From a virus, in IMG/VR virus record IMGVR_UViG_3300025543_000039, positions 1 through 52,064 of that record: a stretch of 52,064 bases of DNA. One strand, 5' to 3'. Shown here piece by piece: positions 9,426 to 20,600 of this stretch. The translations under genes were made by a program, and so were the position numbers. How positions within the stretch are numbered: position 1 is the first letter of the stretch; every line of letters begins with the position of its first letter. The notes below the pieces were generated by a model, which was given only the letters and a program-made list of their open reading frames with translations, was not told the DNA's origin and searched no databases.

Positions 9426-10999
9426 GCATTAAACAAGCTGCCAACTATATTCGCTCTCAAGGGCGGAATAACGATACACAGTTAATGCATGTTACACCAA
9501 ATGAGTTAGGTGGTTTGCAAGCACTAGCTATGGCTCACGGTGGGTCTTTGACTTTAAACCCTACCACAGGGCTACCAGAGGCTGACTTTCTGGAAGCCAT
9601 CTTACCGGCAATTATTGGTTTTGGTATTACCGCTGCAACAGGTGGTGCTGCTGCACCTTGGATGGTTGGGGCTGGCGTTGGTGCTGGAACAACTGCAATG
9701 ACAGGCAGCCTCGAGAAAGGTTTGATGGCTGGTCTAGGTGCTTTTGGTGGAGCTGGGTTAGGTGGTTCTGTGTTGAGTGCAGGGGCTCCTGTTGCCGCAG
9801 GTACAAACGCAATGGCTGCTACTGGGGCTAGTTCAACGGCAGAGGCAGCAACTCTTTTACCACCTTCTGGCATGTCTAGCGCTGCTGGGATAGGGGGAAC
9901 TGGTGCGGGGTCTTCAATTATGCCCACGGCGGGGCAGTCATTCTCTGCGGGGATGGGTGAGATCGCCAACGCTCCCGGTCAGTTCTTGTCTAGCAATTTA
10001 GGAAACATTGGTAAGTCTTTAGCACCTGCTTTGTTAGAAACCCCAGACCAATCGTCCCCACAAGAAACAGAATCATATATTCAGCCATACGACTATTCCC
10101 AGACAATGAACCCTAATTTTGGTATGCCGGGGCAGTCTTATTACTCAGACCAAACGTTTACACCTAGACCTCAACAAAGCGCGTCTAGCTTTACTGGGTT
10201 TAATAATGGTGGTATTGCATCATTGGCAGAAGGCGGTGAGCCTAAGTACACAAACCCAACAAAGCCAATTAATCCTGCGGTAACTGAGTACAACAATAAA
10301 CTCATGCAGCAAGCTAATTATGAGTACAACCAATCTCCACAGCTAGGTGCGTTTCAATCAGCATTACCCGGAGCTGGTGCATATAACGAGCAAGCAGGTA
10401 TAGCCTACCAAGCCAACCGTGCAGCATTGGCAGAGAAGTTAAAAGATGCAGGACCAAATCAGTTTGGCTATCAGTACAACCCAGAAACAGGTATGGTTGA
10501 CAAGGTTGCTGTTCCAGTTGTAGAAGATACCAGCCGAAATAATGGTATTAGTTATGGCAACATGTATGACCCGTGGTCAATGGGCAATCAGAATGATGGC
10601 GGTGGCAGTGATGGTGGCGGTGGCGGTGCGGGTGCAGGACCCGGGGCAGGTGAGGGTGGGTCTGGAGCTAGTCATGCGATGGGTGGTCAAGTAAGAAAAA
10701 TGGCTGATGGCGGTATTACTAGTCTTGGCGGTTACTCAGATGGTGGTCAGCTCTTAAGAGGTCCCGGTGATGGGGTAAGCGATGATATCCCCGCATCTAT
10801 TGAAGGGCGTCAGCCAGCTCGGTTAGCTGATGGTGAGTTCGTATTTCCAGCACGTATTGTGTCAGAAATAGGTAACGGCAGTACAGATGCAGGTGCTAAA
10901 CGTTTATACGCGATGATGGATGCAATTGAAAACCGTCGTAAGAAATCAATGAATGACATTGCAGCAGATACCCAAGCTTACAGAGAATTAAAGGTATGA
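9422..10999 (+). CDS. Likely internal virion / ejection protein with Gly/Ala-rich hydrophobic region
   Basis: 525 residues. Residues about 55-130 are a long Gly/Ala-rich, membrane-compatible stretch; the middle is low-complexity Pro/Gln/Tyr; a poly-Gly tract lies near 393-420. Two G-G-I-x-x-L motifs (about 261-267 and 429-434, the latter within M-A-D-G-G-I-T) resemble one in the protein at 13316. The C-terminus has a conserved-looking L-A-D-G-E-F-V-F-P-A block, then a charged helix. The properties fit DNA-ejection proteins stored in the capsid. No enzyme motif was seen. Confidence 0.6.
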   Translation: MSIKQAANYIRSQGRNNDTQLMHVTPNELGGLQALAMAHGGSLTLNPTTGLPEADFLEAILPAIIGFGITAATGGAAAPWMVGAGVGAGTTAMTGSLEKGLMAGLGAFGGAGLGGSVLSAGAPVAAGTNAMAATGASSTAEAATLLPPSGMSSAAGIGGTGAGSSIMPTAGQSFSAGMGEIANAPGQFLSSNLGNIGKSLAPALLETPDQSSPQETESYIQPYDYSQTMNPNFGMPGQSYYSDQTFTPRPQQSASSFTGFNNGGIASLAEGGEPKYTNPTKPINPAVTEYNNKLMQQANYEYNQSPQLGAFQSALPGAGAYNEQAGIAYQANRAALAEKLKDAGPNQFGYQYNPETGMVDKVAVPVVEDTSRNNGISYGNMYDPWSMGNQNDGGGSDGGGGGAGAGPGAGEGGSGASHAMGGQVRKMADGGITSLGGYSDGGQLLRGPGDGVSDDIPASIEGRQPARLADGEFVFPARIVSEIGNGSTDAGAKRLYAMMDAIENRRKKSMNDIAADTQAYRELKV

Positions 11000-11448
11000 A
11001 CATAACTGACGGAAAGCTAGAGTGGTTCGGTGGTAATAAAGACGCTTTAAATATGTTTCGTTTATTTGTTGACTTGTCGCATATCTGGGATGACCTAGTT
11101 GATAAAGATAAGCCTGTTTCAGGGGAACGCATAAACCACGCATTTCTTTGTTGCTTAGTTTACTTACAAGCTAACCCGTTTTACCGTTCTATACAAGATC
11201 AAGTTTTACCTATGTGGATCAGTGTTATATCCGCGTATGAAACAGCAAATAAATTTGAAAGTGAAAAAGAAGAACACGGAGTTGAAATATCTCACGGGCT
11301 TAGATACGCGGCTGGGCACATTGTCTCATATGCGGTACATGTGTGTGTTGGCGAAGAAAAAGCTAGGGAAATTATGCCAGAGGTATGGAAATGTATTTAT
11401 TTCGAAAGGTACGATGAGTACCGCGAGGAGCACTTAAATGTTAAGTAA
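10996..11448 (+). CDS. Conserved all-alpha protein with DDxxD-like motif, unknown function
   Basis: 150 residues, predicted almost wholly helical. A W-D-D-L-V-D-K-D-K-P-V motif at about 31-41 is the clearest feature, followed by helices containing N-P-F-Y and H-G-L-R-Y-A-A-G-H. The pattern is superficially like the aspartate-rich motif of all-alpha terpenoid-type enzymes, but there is no second motif to support that, so function is unassigned. It overlaps the genes on both sides (4 and 11 nt) inside the internal-protein operon. Confidence 0.7.
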   Translation: MNITDGKLEWFGGNKDALNMFRLFVDLSHIWDDLVDKDKPVSGERINHAFLCCLVYLQANPFYRSIQDQVLPMWISVISAYETANKFESEKEEHGVEISHGLRYAAGHIVSYAVHVCVGEEKAREIMPEVWKCIYFERYDEYREEHLNVK

Positions 11449-13312
11449 CAGCCGATTAGCGTTACAGTTAGGCATGCCAGAATTAGATGACCGCGCTTTT
11501 GTGCGTCACGGTAAATCTATTAAAACCTACATTAGTAGCGGTGGCGGTGGGCCAAGTGAACAAAAAGTTTCATCATCAAGCATTCCAGATTACGCTGAAC
11601 CGTATGTAACGGACACGCTAGGACGAGCTCAGGCATTAACAACTGCTAAACCATATGAAACATATGGCGGACAAAGAGTTGCTGGCTTCACGCCAATGCA
11701 AGCGCAGGCATTTCAAAATATTGCTGGTCAGCAAGTAGCGCCTCAACTAACGGAAGCTTCTAACTTTGCATCACAGGTAGGGCAAGCTGGATTGGGTACA
11801 CAAGGTACTGCTAGTCAATTACAAAATCAAGCCTTAGGTTATGGTGCCGCAGGTGCGGGTTACGGTGACGCTGCTTCAATGATGGGTATGGCAGGAGCAC
11901 AGCAGTCTCAGCAGGCGGCTCAACGTGCGCAACAACAGGCAGCAATGTATGGAGCACAAGGATCGCAATTTGGTGCTAGTGGTGCAGATTTAGCGGCTCA
12001 AGCACAACGTGCGGCAGAAGGTCAGGCAGATATATACGGTCAGATGGGTGCGGGTTTCGGTGCCTCAGCCGCTAGTTTAGCTCCTCAAGCCCAACAATAC
12101 GGTGCTACTGCGGCAGGTATGGGTGCTACGGGTATGGGGTATGGCGCACAAGGTGCAGGTATTGGCGGTATCGGTGTACAACAGGCTCAACAAGGTTTTG
12201 GTGCAGGTCAGGCATATGCAGGTCAAGCAACTGACCCATCTTCGATGCAAGCATATATGTCGCCATACATGCAAAATGTAGTAGATGTGCAGTCACAAGA
12301 AGCCCGTCGCAACGCCGATATACAACAGCAAGCCTTACAGTCACAAGCTACTCAGCAAGGTGCCTTCGGTGGTTCACGCTCTGCCATTATGCAGTCGGAA
12401 GCTGATCGTAATCTAGCTACCCAGTTAGGTCGTATTCAAGCTGAAGGCTCACAAAACGCTTTTCAAAACGCACAACAAGCCCAGCAGTTTGGTGCTAATT
12501 TGGGACTTCAGGGTCTTCAGGCTGGGTATCAAGGTTTAAACACTGGCTTATCTGGTACTGCACAGGGTATGCAAGGCGCTCAAACAGGCATATCTGGTCA
12601 ACAAGCAGGGCTTGCAGGTCTTAATCAAGCTGGAAGTTTGTACGGGCAAGGCATGCAGGGTGCTGGTTTAGGTTTACAAGGAACCGGTCAGCGTTTAGCC
12701 GCAGGTCAATTAGGCTTGCAAGGTACTGCTCAAGGTATTTCAGGTTCTCAAGCTGGGTTACAAGGTGTGGGGCAACAAATATCTGGTGGTCAATTAGGCT
12801 TATCAGGTGCTCAAACAGGCATCCAAGGTGCTCAAGCTGGCATGCAAGGTGCTCAATCAGGATTATCTGGCGTTGGGCAGGCTACTAGTGCAGGGCAGTA
12901 TGGTCTAGCCGGTCTTGGCGCTACAACTCAAGCAGCTAATTCTCTTGGTCAGCTTGGTCAGACTACCTATGGGCAAGAATCAGGTATTAACCAAGCTCTT
13001 GCCAGTGCAGGCGCTCAACAACAAGGTTTGCAACAACAAGGGTTAGATGTTGGTTATCAAGACTTCTTGTCACAGCAGCAATACCCCTACCAACAATTGG
13101 CGTTTATGCAAAGTATGTATAACCCCGTTGCCACACCTTTACAGCAAATGCAAAGTTCTTACTCAAACCCAAGTCCCGTATCACAAATTGCTGGTCTTGG
13201 CACTGCCGCCTATGGTTTGTATAACATGGGTAAGAAACGGGGCGGAAAAATTAAATCGAGCGATGGTATAGATACACTAGGTCTGTATAATGCTATGAGA
13301 AAACGGGGATAA
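11438..13312 (+). CDS. Gln/Gly/Ala-rich repetitive virion protein
   Basis: 624 residues. The N-terminal about 90 residues look globular, with P-Y-V-T-D-T-L-G-R-A-Q-A-L. The rest is highly biased: Q-A-Q-Q heptad-like helices (about 125-290) and then many short G-L-Q-G / A-G-L-x-G repeats (about 365-510). A central S-R-S-A-I-M-Q-S-E-A-D-R-N-L-A helix breaks the pattern. A Lys-rich K-K-R-G-G-K-I-K lies near the C-terminus. Likely a structural or ejection protein stored in the virion; repeats of this kind can form extended helical tubes. It overlaps the upstream gene by 11 nt. Confidence 0.65.
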   Translation: MLSNSRLALQLGMPELDDRAFVRHGKSIKTYISSGGGGPSEQKVSSSSIPDYAEPYVTDTLGRAQALTTAKPYETYGGQRVAGFTPMQAQAFQNIAGQQVAPQLTEASNFASQVGQAGLGTQGTASQLQNQALGYGAAGAGYGDAASMMGMAGAQQSQQAAQRAQQQAAMYGAQGSQFGASGADLAAQAQRAAEGQADIYGQMGAGFGASAASLAPQAQQYGATAAGMGATGMGYGAQGAGIGGIGVQQAQQGFGAGQAYAGQATDPSSMQAYMSPYMQNVVDVQSQEARRNADIQQQALQSQATQQGAFGGSRSAIMQSEADRNLATQLGRIQAEGSQNAFQNAQQAQQFGANLGLQGLQAGYQGLNTGLSGTAQGMQGAQTGISGQQAGLAGLNQAGSLYGQGMQGAGLGLQGTGQRLAAGQLGLQGTAQGISGSQAGLQGVGQQISGGQLGLSGAQTGIQGAQAGMQGAQSGLSGVGQATSAGQYGLAGLGATTQAANSLGQLGQTTYGQESGINQALASAGAQQQGLQQQGLDVGYQDFLSQQQYPYQQLAFMQSMYNPVATPLQQMQSSYSNPSPVSQIAGLGTAAYGLYNMGKKRGGKIKSSDGIDTLGLYNAMRKRG

Positions 13313-13315
13313 GTT

Positions 13316-14626
13316 ATGTCGATATTAGATATGAATTCACGCATGGCTATGGCTGAAAAGCTTTCTGTGCCGCAACTTCAAGAAGCCATTCAATCAGGTT
13401 CGCTTCCTGCTTACATTGGTATTCCTTTGATTGAGCAAAAAAATAAAGAAAAATCACAGCTAACAGCTGCTCAAGGTGGACAGCAAGAACCTCCTAGCGT
13501 AACTTCGCGTGTACTTCAAGAAGCTCAACAGCCAGCCCCACAAGATCAAGGCATTACCCAGTTGCCAAGCAACCTACCTATGATGGGTGCAGAACAAGGT
13601 ATGGCTGACGGTGGTATCGTTGCATTTGCTGAGGCAGGGCAAGTTCAAGCTCCTCAAGAACCTATTCCTACTTCTATGTACGGTAATATGCCTTTGATGT
13701 CACCTGAAGCACAAGCACGTTTTGCTAAACAAGAACAACGGTTAGAAGAATTAAGTGGGCGCAATGAGTCTGCTTACTCAGACGCTAAAAATATGGCTAT
13801 CTTCCAAGCTGGTATAGGTATGATGGGTGGTCAGTCGTCTAACCCATTTGCTAATGCGACAGCAGGTATAATGCCTGCGCTTACAGGATACCAAGCTGCG
13901 GTTAAAGACCTTAAGAAAGAAGAACGAGACGCCCTTACTAAACTTATGGAGTTGGGCCTCAGTAAAGATAAGTTTATGCAAGAAGCGCAAAAAATGGGTA
14001 TTGAGGTTGATAAGGCAAACAAAGCATTTGAGTCTTCTAGACTTTCAGATGCAGCTAAGATTGACGCCGCTAACATAGCTGCTAGTAACAAACAACCAAG
14101 AGCTATGTCAGAAGCGGAACTTAAAGAACTGCAAATACAAAATGAACAAAAAGTACTAGAAGCTAAAGGTGTGCCTCCAGATGAGTCTCGTATTCAAGCA
14201 CAGAAAATTGTTGCTCGGTACTCAAAAGACGAAAACGCAGTAACTAACCCAATACTTAAACAGCGATTCATAGAGAAACGTGCCACACAATTAGAAGCTA
14301 AAGGGGTACCTGCAGACCAAGCATACACACAAGCTTGGAAAGAAGCCACTGCGGAAGAACGTCCTGTAGCACCAAATGCTGCAGTAGCAAATGCGGTAAG
14401 TGCTCGGTCTGCTAAAGATCCTGAGCTACAAAGGTTAGAGTTGCAGCTATTTCAAAATAGAAATAACCCAGAAAAAGTACTAGAAATTAACAAAAAAATA
14501 GACGCAAGAAACGCCGATATAGCTAAAATGGTTGAGGGGGTCATATACCCCGGGCGTGGGTTAGGCGGTACCGGTAATACAAGAACTGGACCTAAAGAAG
14601 ACCCTCTTGGTTTGTTTATTAAATAA
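13316..14626 (+). CDS. Likely internal virion protein with M-A-D-G-G-I-V motif
   Basis: 436 residues. The N-terminus carries L-Q-E-A-I-Q-S-G-x-L-P-A-Y-I-G-I-P-L-I, a segment common in phage internal proteins. A Gln/Pro linker then leads to M-A-D-G-G-I-V-A-F-A-E-A-G (about 96-108), which matches the motif in the 525-residue protein upstream. The C-terminal 290 residues are charged helices with coiled-coil character. It begins 4 nt after the previous stop. Ejection-protein role is inferred from context. Confidence 0.65.
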   Translation: MSILDMNSRMAMAEKLSVPQLQEAIQSGSLPAYIGIPLIEQKNKEKSQLTAAQGGQQEPPSVTSRVLQEAQQPAPQDQGITQLPSNLPMMGAEQGMADGGIVAFAEAGQVQAPQEPIPTSMYGNMPLMSPEAQARFAKQEQRLEELSGRNESAYSDAKNMAIFQAGIGMMGGQSSNPFANATAGIMPALTGYQAAVKDLKKEERDALTKLMELGLSKDKFMQEAQKMGIEVDKANKAFESSRLSDAAKIDAANIAASNKQPRAMSEAELKELQIQNEQKVLEAKGVPPDESRIQAQKIVARYSKDENAVTNPILKQRFIEKRATQLEAKGVPADQAYTQAWKEATAEERPVAPNAAVANAVSARSAKDPELQRLELQLFQNRNNPEKVLEINKKIDARNADIAKMVEGVIYPGRGLGGTGNTRTGPKEDPLGLFIK

Positions 14627-14644
14627 TTTATATAAAGAGTATTT

Positions 14645-17600
14645 ATGGATCTCAAAACTTTTCGTTCGCAGTATCCACAATACGACGCTGTACCTGATCA
14701 GAAATTAGCTGAGGGGTTGTATAAAAAGTATTACTCGGAAATGCCTGAAAAAGAGTTTTACGGTAAGATTGGTTTTGACCCCACAAGTACAGGAGAAACC
14801 GAACTAGACAAAGCACCTGAAAAAGGTATGTTTGAGCGTCTAGGTAATTTTCTTACCGAGCCTTTGCCTGTTTCAGATACGGATAAACTTATTGCTGGTA
14901 GCCTAAAGAAAGGATTTAACCAGCTTGCACAAGTACCCGCAGCTACAGAACTTGCTGAACTTTCTCAGCTACAAAACGCACGGGAAGTGGAGTACGGTAA
15001 AAACTTAGAGAATGCACCTGCAGACGTAAGAGCTAGGCACGAAGAAACAGCAAAGAGATTAAGTCAGTTGCAACAAGAAGCTGCATTAGCTGGTGTTGAA
15101 CGTAAACAAATTGAATCTGAGTATGGTGTTAACCCATTAGCTAAAAAACTAAGTGACGTATCTCAAGATAAAAAATATCAAGAAGCAGATTTTTTTGGTA
15201 AGGCTAAACAATACGGCGAAGCGTTAATTGACAACGCCGGTGATATTCCGGGGTATATCGGTACTCTAGGTTTAGAAAGTTTGCCTTCTAGTACTGCGGC
15301 TATAGCCGCTGCTATGTTAACAAGGTTCTTGCCCGGTGGGAGTTCTAAAACTCTTGCTGCGACTGCCGCAGGTGGTTCTTCAGCGTTTATGGAATTTGGA
15401 AGTAACTACGCTGACCTACGTGAAAAGGGTATGGGGCATGAGGAAGCGTGGGAAAAAGCCGCAGTTAAATCAGGCGTAATTGGGTTAATGGACGCCGTTG
15501 CTTTTGGTTCCGCTGGTAAAGCGGCTGCAGATATAATGGATAAAGTTGGTAAAGGTGCTGCTCTTGCCGCTGCAAAACAAACAGCTAAAGGTTCTACCCA
15601 ACAAGGGTTGTTAGGTGCTGCTGGCGAAGGTGGGGGTGCTGCAACTATTGGGGAAGACGTAGATCCTATTAGTATGGGCGCAGAATTTGCAGGTGAATTT
15701 TTTCTTGCCCCTGTAGATGCCGCTGGTGCATATAATGAGTACAAGCAAGGTGCTGCACCGCAGTTGGGTAAAACCACAGAACAAACACAAGTTGCCCCTC
15801 CTCAACAGGAAATGGTAACTGATACTGCACCGGGTATAGAAGTTTCGTACCCTAAAACAGAACCCGCACAAGTAGCACAGCAAGTACCTCCTGAACAAGA
15901 AAGTGCTATCCAGCAACGTGCACTTGAATTGCGACAAGCTAACGGGTATCCTGTAGAAATGGCTTTGTCAGTAGCACGTAAAGAGTATATGGAGGGGGAT
16001 TTAAATGCAGACGCAGCAAATATTGGAGCTGACACCGGAAGAATTGAACCTAGCCTTCCAATGTCTAGCGAAGGAATGCTCCCCCCCGAAGGAGCTACAG
16101 CACCTAATATTTCAGGATTGGGTACTCCTCTCGGAAATACTGAACAGGCTATTGTTGGAGAAACAACAGAACGTCCTGCATTAGCAGAAATTCCTACACT
16201 TACAGACATAGTTCCCCCAAACACTTATGCTGAATTGCCCCCTGAGTATAAAGAGGAAGTAATACAAGGTGCACGTCAAATGTGGGAAGCAGGTGAAGCT
16301 AACTTACCAATGGCAAAAGCATGGAATAGCCTGCCCTCGTGGAAACGAGATATGTTTGCCGAAGAAGTATATGCAAACTATGATGAGATGGTTGGTAATG
16401 GGGAAGTATTCCGTGCAGCAATAGATAAAGTTGTAGAAGCTAAAAAACCCGAAGTTGTTACCCCTACACCTACTACGCCTAAAAAAGTTGTTGATCTTAA
16501 CAATATGGGGGCGGGTATAACCGATTCTATGTACGATATGCTTTGGGACAAAGTAAAAACTGGGGACACCAAAGAAGCTGGGCAAGAGTCTATGGTTCTT
16601 CAAGCTGCTAAATCTTTGCGTCAGCAAGGAGCAATTACTAATAAAGATGATTTTATATCCTTAGCAAAAGAATTAACCGATAAAACAAGCGGCAAATCTG
16701 GAAAAGAATACCAGAATACTATACGTGATGTACTTACAGAATTTGCCCCAAAACAACAAGCAGCACCTACTAGCGCGACACTTACTCCTGACAGCGCGAC
16801 ACTTACTCCTGACAGCGCGACACAACTTCAACAACAAGCAGTACCTGCACCAGTTGCACAAGCACAACTAAACTTTGACGCTGCTGAAACTGCAGTAGCA
16901 GAAGCAACTACTCCAGAAGAAAAGAAAGCCGCTACTGCACAACGTAACGTAGCCCGTCAAGAACTTAAAAAAGTTGAAACTACTGCACCTAAAACTAAAC
17001 CTGCTGCTCCTATTGAAACTGCTGCACCTATTGAAACTGCTGCACCTATTGAAACTGCTGCACCTATTGAAACTAGTGCGCCTATTGAAACTACTACACC
17101 TAAAACTGAAATTAAATCCCGTACACCGTTTGAGAACTTCGATCAAGCTTATGCGCAAGGGCTTTCAAAAGGTTTTCGTGTCAATTCTGACTTGGTTGAG
17201 ACCGCAGACTATGCTGACTGGCTTGGGTCATTGACCCCTGAACAAAAGAAAATAATAGCACCGTCGTTTACAAAAGCTGACAACCCATTTCTTAATGCTG
17301 GGTCTAGTGAAATAGCTGAGACAAAAGCTAAATTTGAGAAACTGTTAGCTACAAGCGAACCTAAAGTTGAAACTCGTGGGCGCCCAAAAATTGATCTAAC
17401 TCCTGAGCAAAGAGCGTACAAAGAAGCTGAACGAGAAGTTAACCAAGCTGAAGCCATTAAAGCAGCTCGTGCCGTAGATAAAATAGTTAAGTTTCTTAGT
17501 GGAGAGACTACTACCTCTAAGCGTAAATCCAGTGAGTCAGAAAAAGTATTACTGCAGGGCGAGCGCAACGTACGACGTGAATACTTGTACGAACTAAACA

Positions 17601-20600
17601 AATATGCTACCGATCCAGCATACCGTACAAAACCTACATCTGGCGGTAAAGCTAAAGACTTCTTGGCTAACAGTGATAAGATTTCTTTGAAAGAACGGGC
17701 GGATTTAAAAGCGCGTTTAGAGTTTGAAAAAACTCGTGCACCTAAACCTTCAAGAGCTGAGGGCAAAACTACAGACAAGGCAGTAAAAGCTTTTTACAAG
17801 TTTACTAACGCTGAACAAGCCATAAATTATATTATTAGGAATGGTACGCCTTTTGAAAGATCGTTAGCTAACCGGCTTAAACCATTTCTTTCTGGGGTTA
17901 CATTATCTATTGCGGCTACACAAGAAGATACTCCAGCTGCAATTAAAGATCTTTTAGCAGATGCGTCTGGCGTTTACAGTTCATCTAGGTATGGTGATAA
18001 GAACTACAGAATGATAGTTCTCCGTGGTGAGAATTTTGACGACGCATCTTTGCAGGGTGTTAATAACACGGTGTTTCTACATGAAGCATTACATGCGGCG
18101 ACTGAAGCTAAGATTGATCAATGGCAGCAGTTAACTAACGAAGGTAAACCTGTATCGCCCGAACTACAAACTATTGTAGGTGAATTGTTTGCTACGATGG
18201 CTACGGCGCAAGAAGCGTATGAGATGCTTAAAGCTTCAGGGCAACCTATATCTCCTAACCTACAACACAAGTTTCAATCTTTAGATATAACGAACGATCC
18301 TAAAGAGTTTGTTGCTTATGGTATGAGTGATCCTGATGTACAAGAATTTTTGTTAAATGCTCAGGGTGGGGCACGTAAAGACCAAGCAGGGGGGTTCTGG
18401 GGTAACTTATTTAACCGCTTTGTTGATAACTTGCGTAGAGCATTTAATATGGATAAGACGCATCAGTCTGCACTCCAAGATCTTATGCTTATCACTGAAG
18501 GCTTACTGCAAGAACAACAGTACGATCCCGTTCGATCAGTTAATACCGTGCTCAATAACAAGCAAGTAAAGATAGATAAGAACCTTGAAAAGGTTAACCT
18601 TAGCCCTGATAGAAAAAATATAGTAGATGCTGTCGAAGAAAATACAGTAGCTGGGCACACGTATGATGACTTTAATGACTTACTGAAGGCGCGTTTCGAT
18701 GCAATGGGTAATGGGTTTATTGCTAAGACACTACCTACACTGCAGACAGCAGATATCATTCGTTGGCAAGGTGATGCCATACCTGCACTTAAAGACATTG
18801 ATACCTTAGTTGAAAAGATGGTTGGCGCTCGTATGAACATGGAGCAGGCATACGCTAAAAAAGCAGAGAAGTTTGCCAAGTTTGTTCGTAAGGTCGGAAG
18901 GAAAAAAGTATTGTTGAGTGATGCTATGCATTTAGCACGTTTAAATTCAGTTAGCCCTTCTACGTTTAAAGATAGGGCAGATGCTTTAGCTACCGACAAA
19001 CGAATAGTGCAGTTAAACAAGTTGCTTGCAAACCCAACAACCACGCAAGATGAAATACCAGCTATTAACCGTAAGCTTACGATACGGAAAAACGAAATCA
19101 ATAATACCTTTAAAGCATGGGAAGCACTGAGTTCGTTAGAGGGTGGGCAGGATATGTACCGTATGGTACGCCAGTTCTATAAAGACGCTAACGTGTTGAC
19201 CCGCACACTATTAGACGAACGTATTGAACGCTTGGGAATGGAAGGTAGTATTGATGATCCTAGTACGCCTAAGGGTAAGTTGATGGCGTCAATACGTAGA
19301 ATGTACGAAGATAGCGACATTAAAGGAATTGAAGAGTACTTTCCTTTCATGCGGTATGGTAACTTTTGGCTCCGTGTAAATGGTCCTACAGGTAAAGAGT
19401 TCTATATGTTCGAAAGCGGTACAGAACGTAATGCATGGTTAAACAAACGCGCTAAACAATTAGGTGTAGACCCTAAAACTAATACCTCTATGTTTGATGC
19501 GGGTGACAACATAGCTGCATTACGTAACAAATACGGCAAAGAAAGTAAGATGCTGGTGGATATGTTTGAAACCATTGATAACCAAATGGACAAACCCGGA
19601 GTAGATAAAGATGCATTGAAAGATGCTCTATACCAGACGTATCTAATGACCTTGCCGGAGGAAAGTTACCGTAAGCAATTCCTGCATGCCGAAAACGTAA
19701 CAGGTTTTAGTGCTGACGTGTTAAGAAATTTCACTACTTCTGCTAGTCGTATTGCCGCGCAGTCGTCTAAGCTTGCTTATGGGGATAGGATAAGTTCTGA
19801 AGTTGACCGTGCAAGAAATACTTTAGAGGGTATGCCTGCTATACAAAAATCTAAGCTTGGGTTATTTGTAGATGAGATGCAGATACGGGTGGAAGAAGAA
19901 CTTAACCCGCCACAAGAAAACAAAGTAGCTACTAAAATTAACCAGTTTGCGTATTATTCTCTTTTAACTGGCGTAGCATCCGCTATCACACAAACTACAG
20001 CTCTACCTATGCTAGTCATGCCGGTACTAAACCAGAAATACGGGTACGGTACTTCTGCTGCGAAGTTTGCTAAATATGTATCGCTATGGAAGTCTGTAGG
20101 GGTTACGCGAGAAGATGCTAGTGGGGAAGTTAACTACGTTGCGCCTACTATGGGCGAGTCAAGCATAGTACGTAATAACCCGTTGCTGCGACGTGCCTTT
20201 CAAGAGGCTGTTGATCGTGGGTTAACCACTCTTACTAATTCGTCTGTACTTACAAACAATCGTAGTACTCCAGATAGTGCATCTTCTAATGCATTTAGTT
20301 CAGCCGCAAAAACTACAGGCGTAATTATGTCGTCGTTGTTTACCGGCGCTGAACGCATGACACGGGAAATGGCTTACCTAATGACGTTTGAATTAGCGTA
20401 CGCTAAGACCAAAGATTTTGATGCTTCAGTACAAGAAGCAGTTAATACTGTGCAAGAGTTGTTAGGTAGGTATGATAATTTTAACCGCCCTAGAGTATTA
20501 CGAAATACATTAGGTCGTACGGTTGGGCAGTTTAAGATGTACGCAGTTAACATAACCTCGTTCTTTATTCGTAATGCATACGCCATGAATAAGATTGCGT

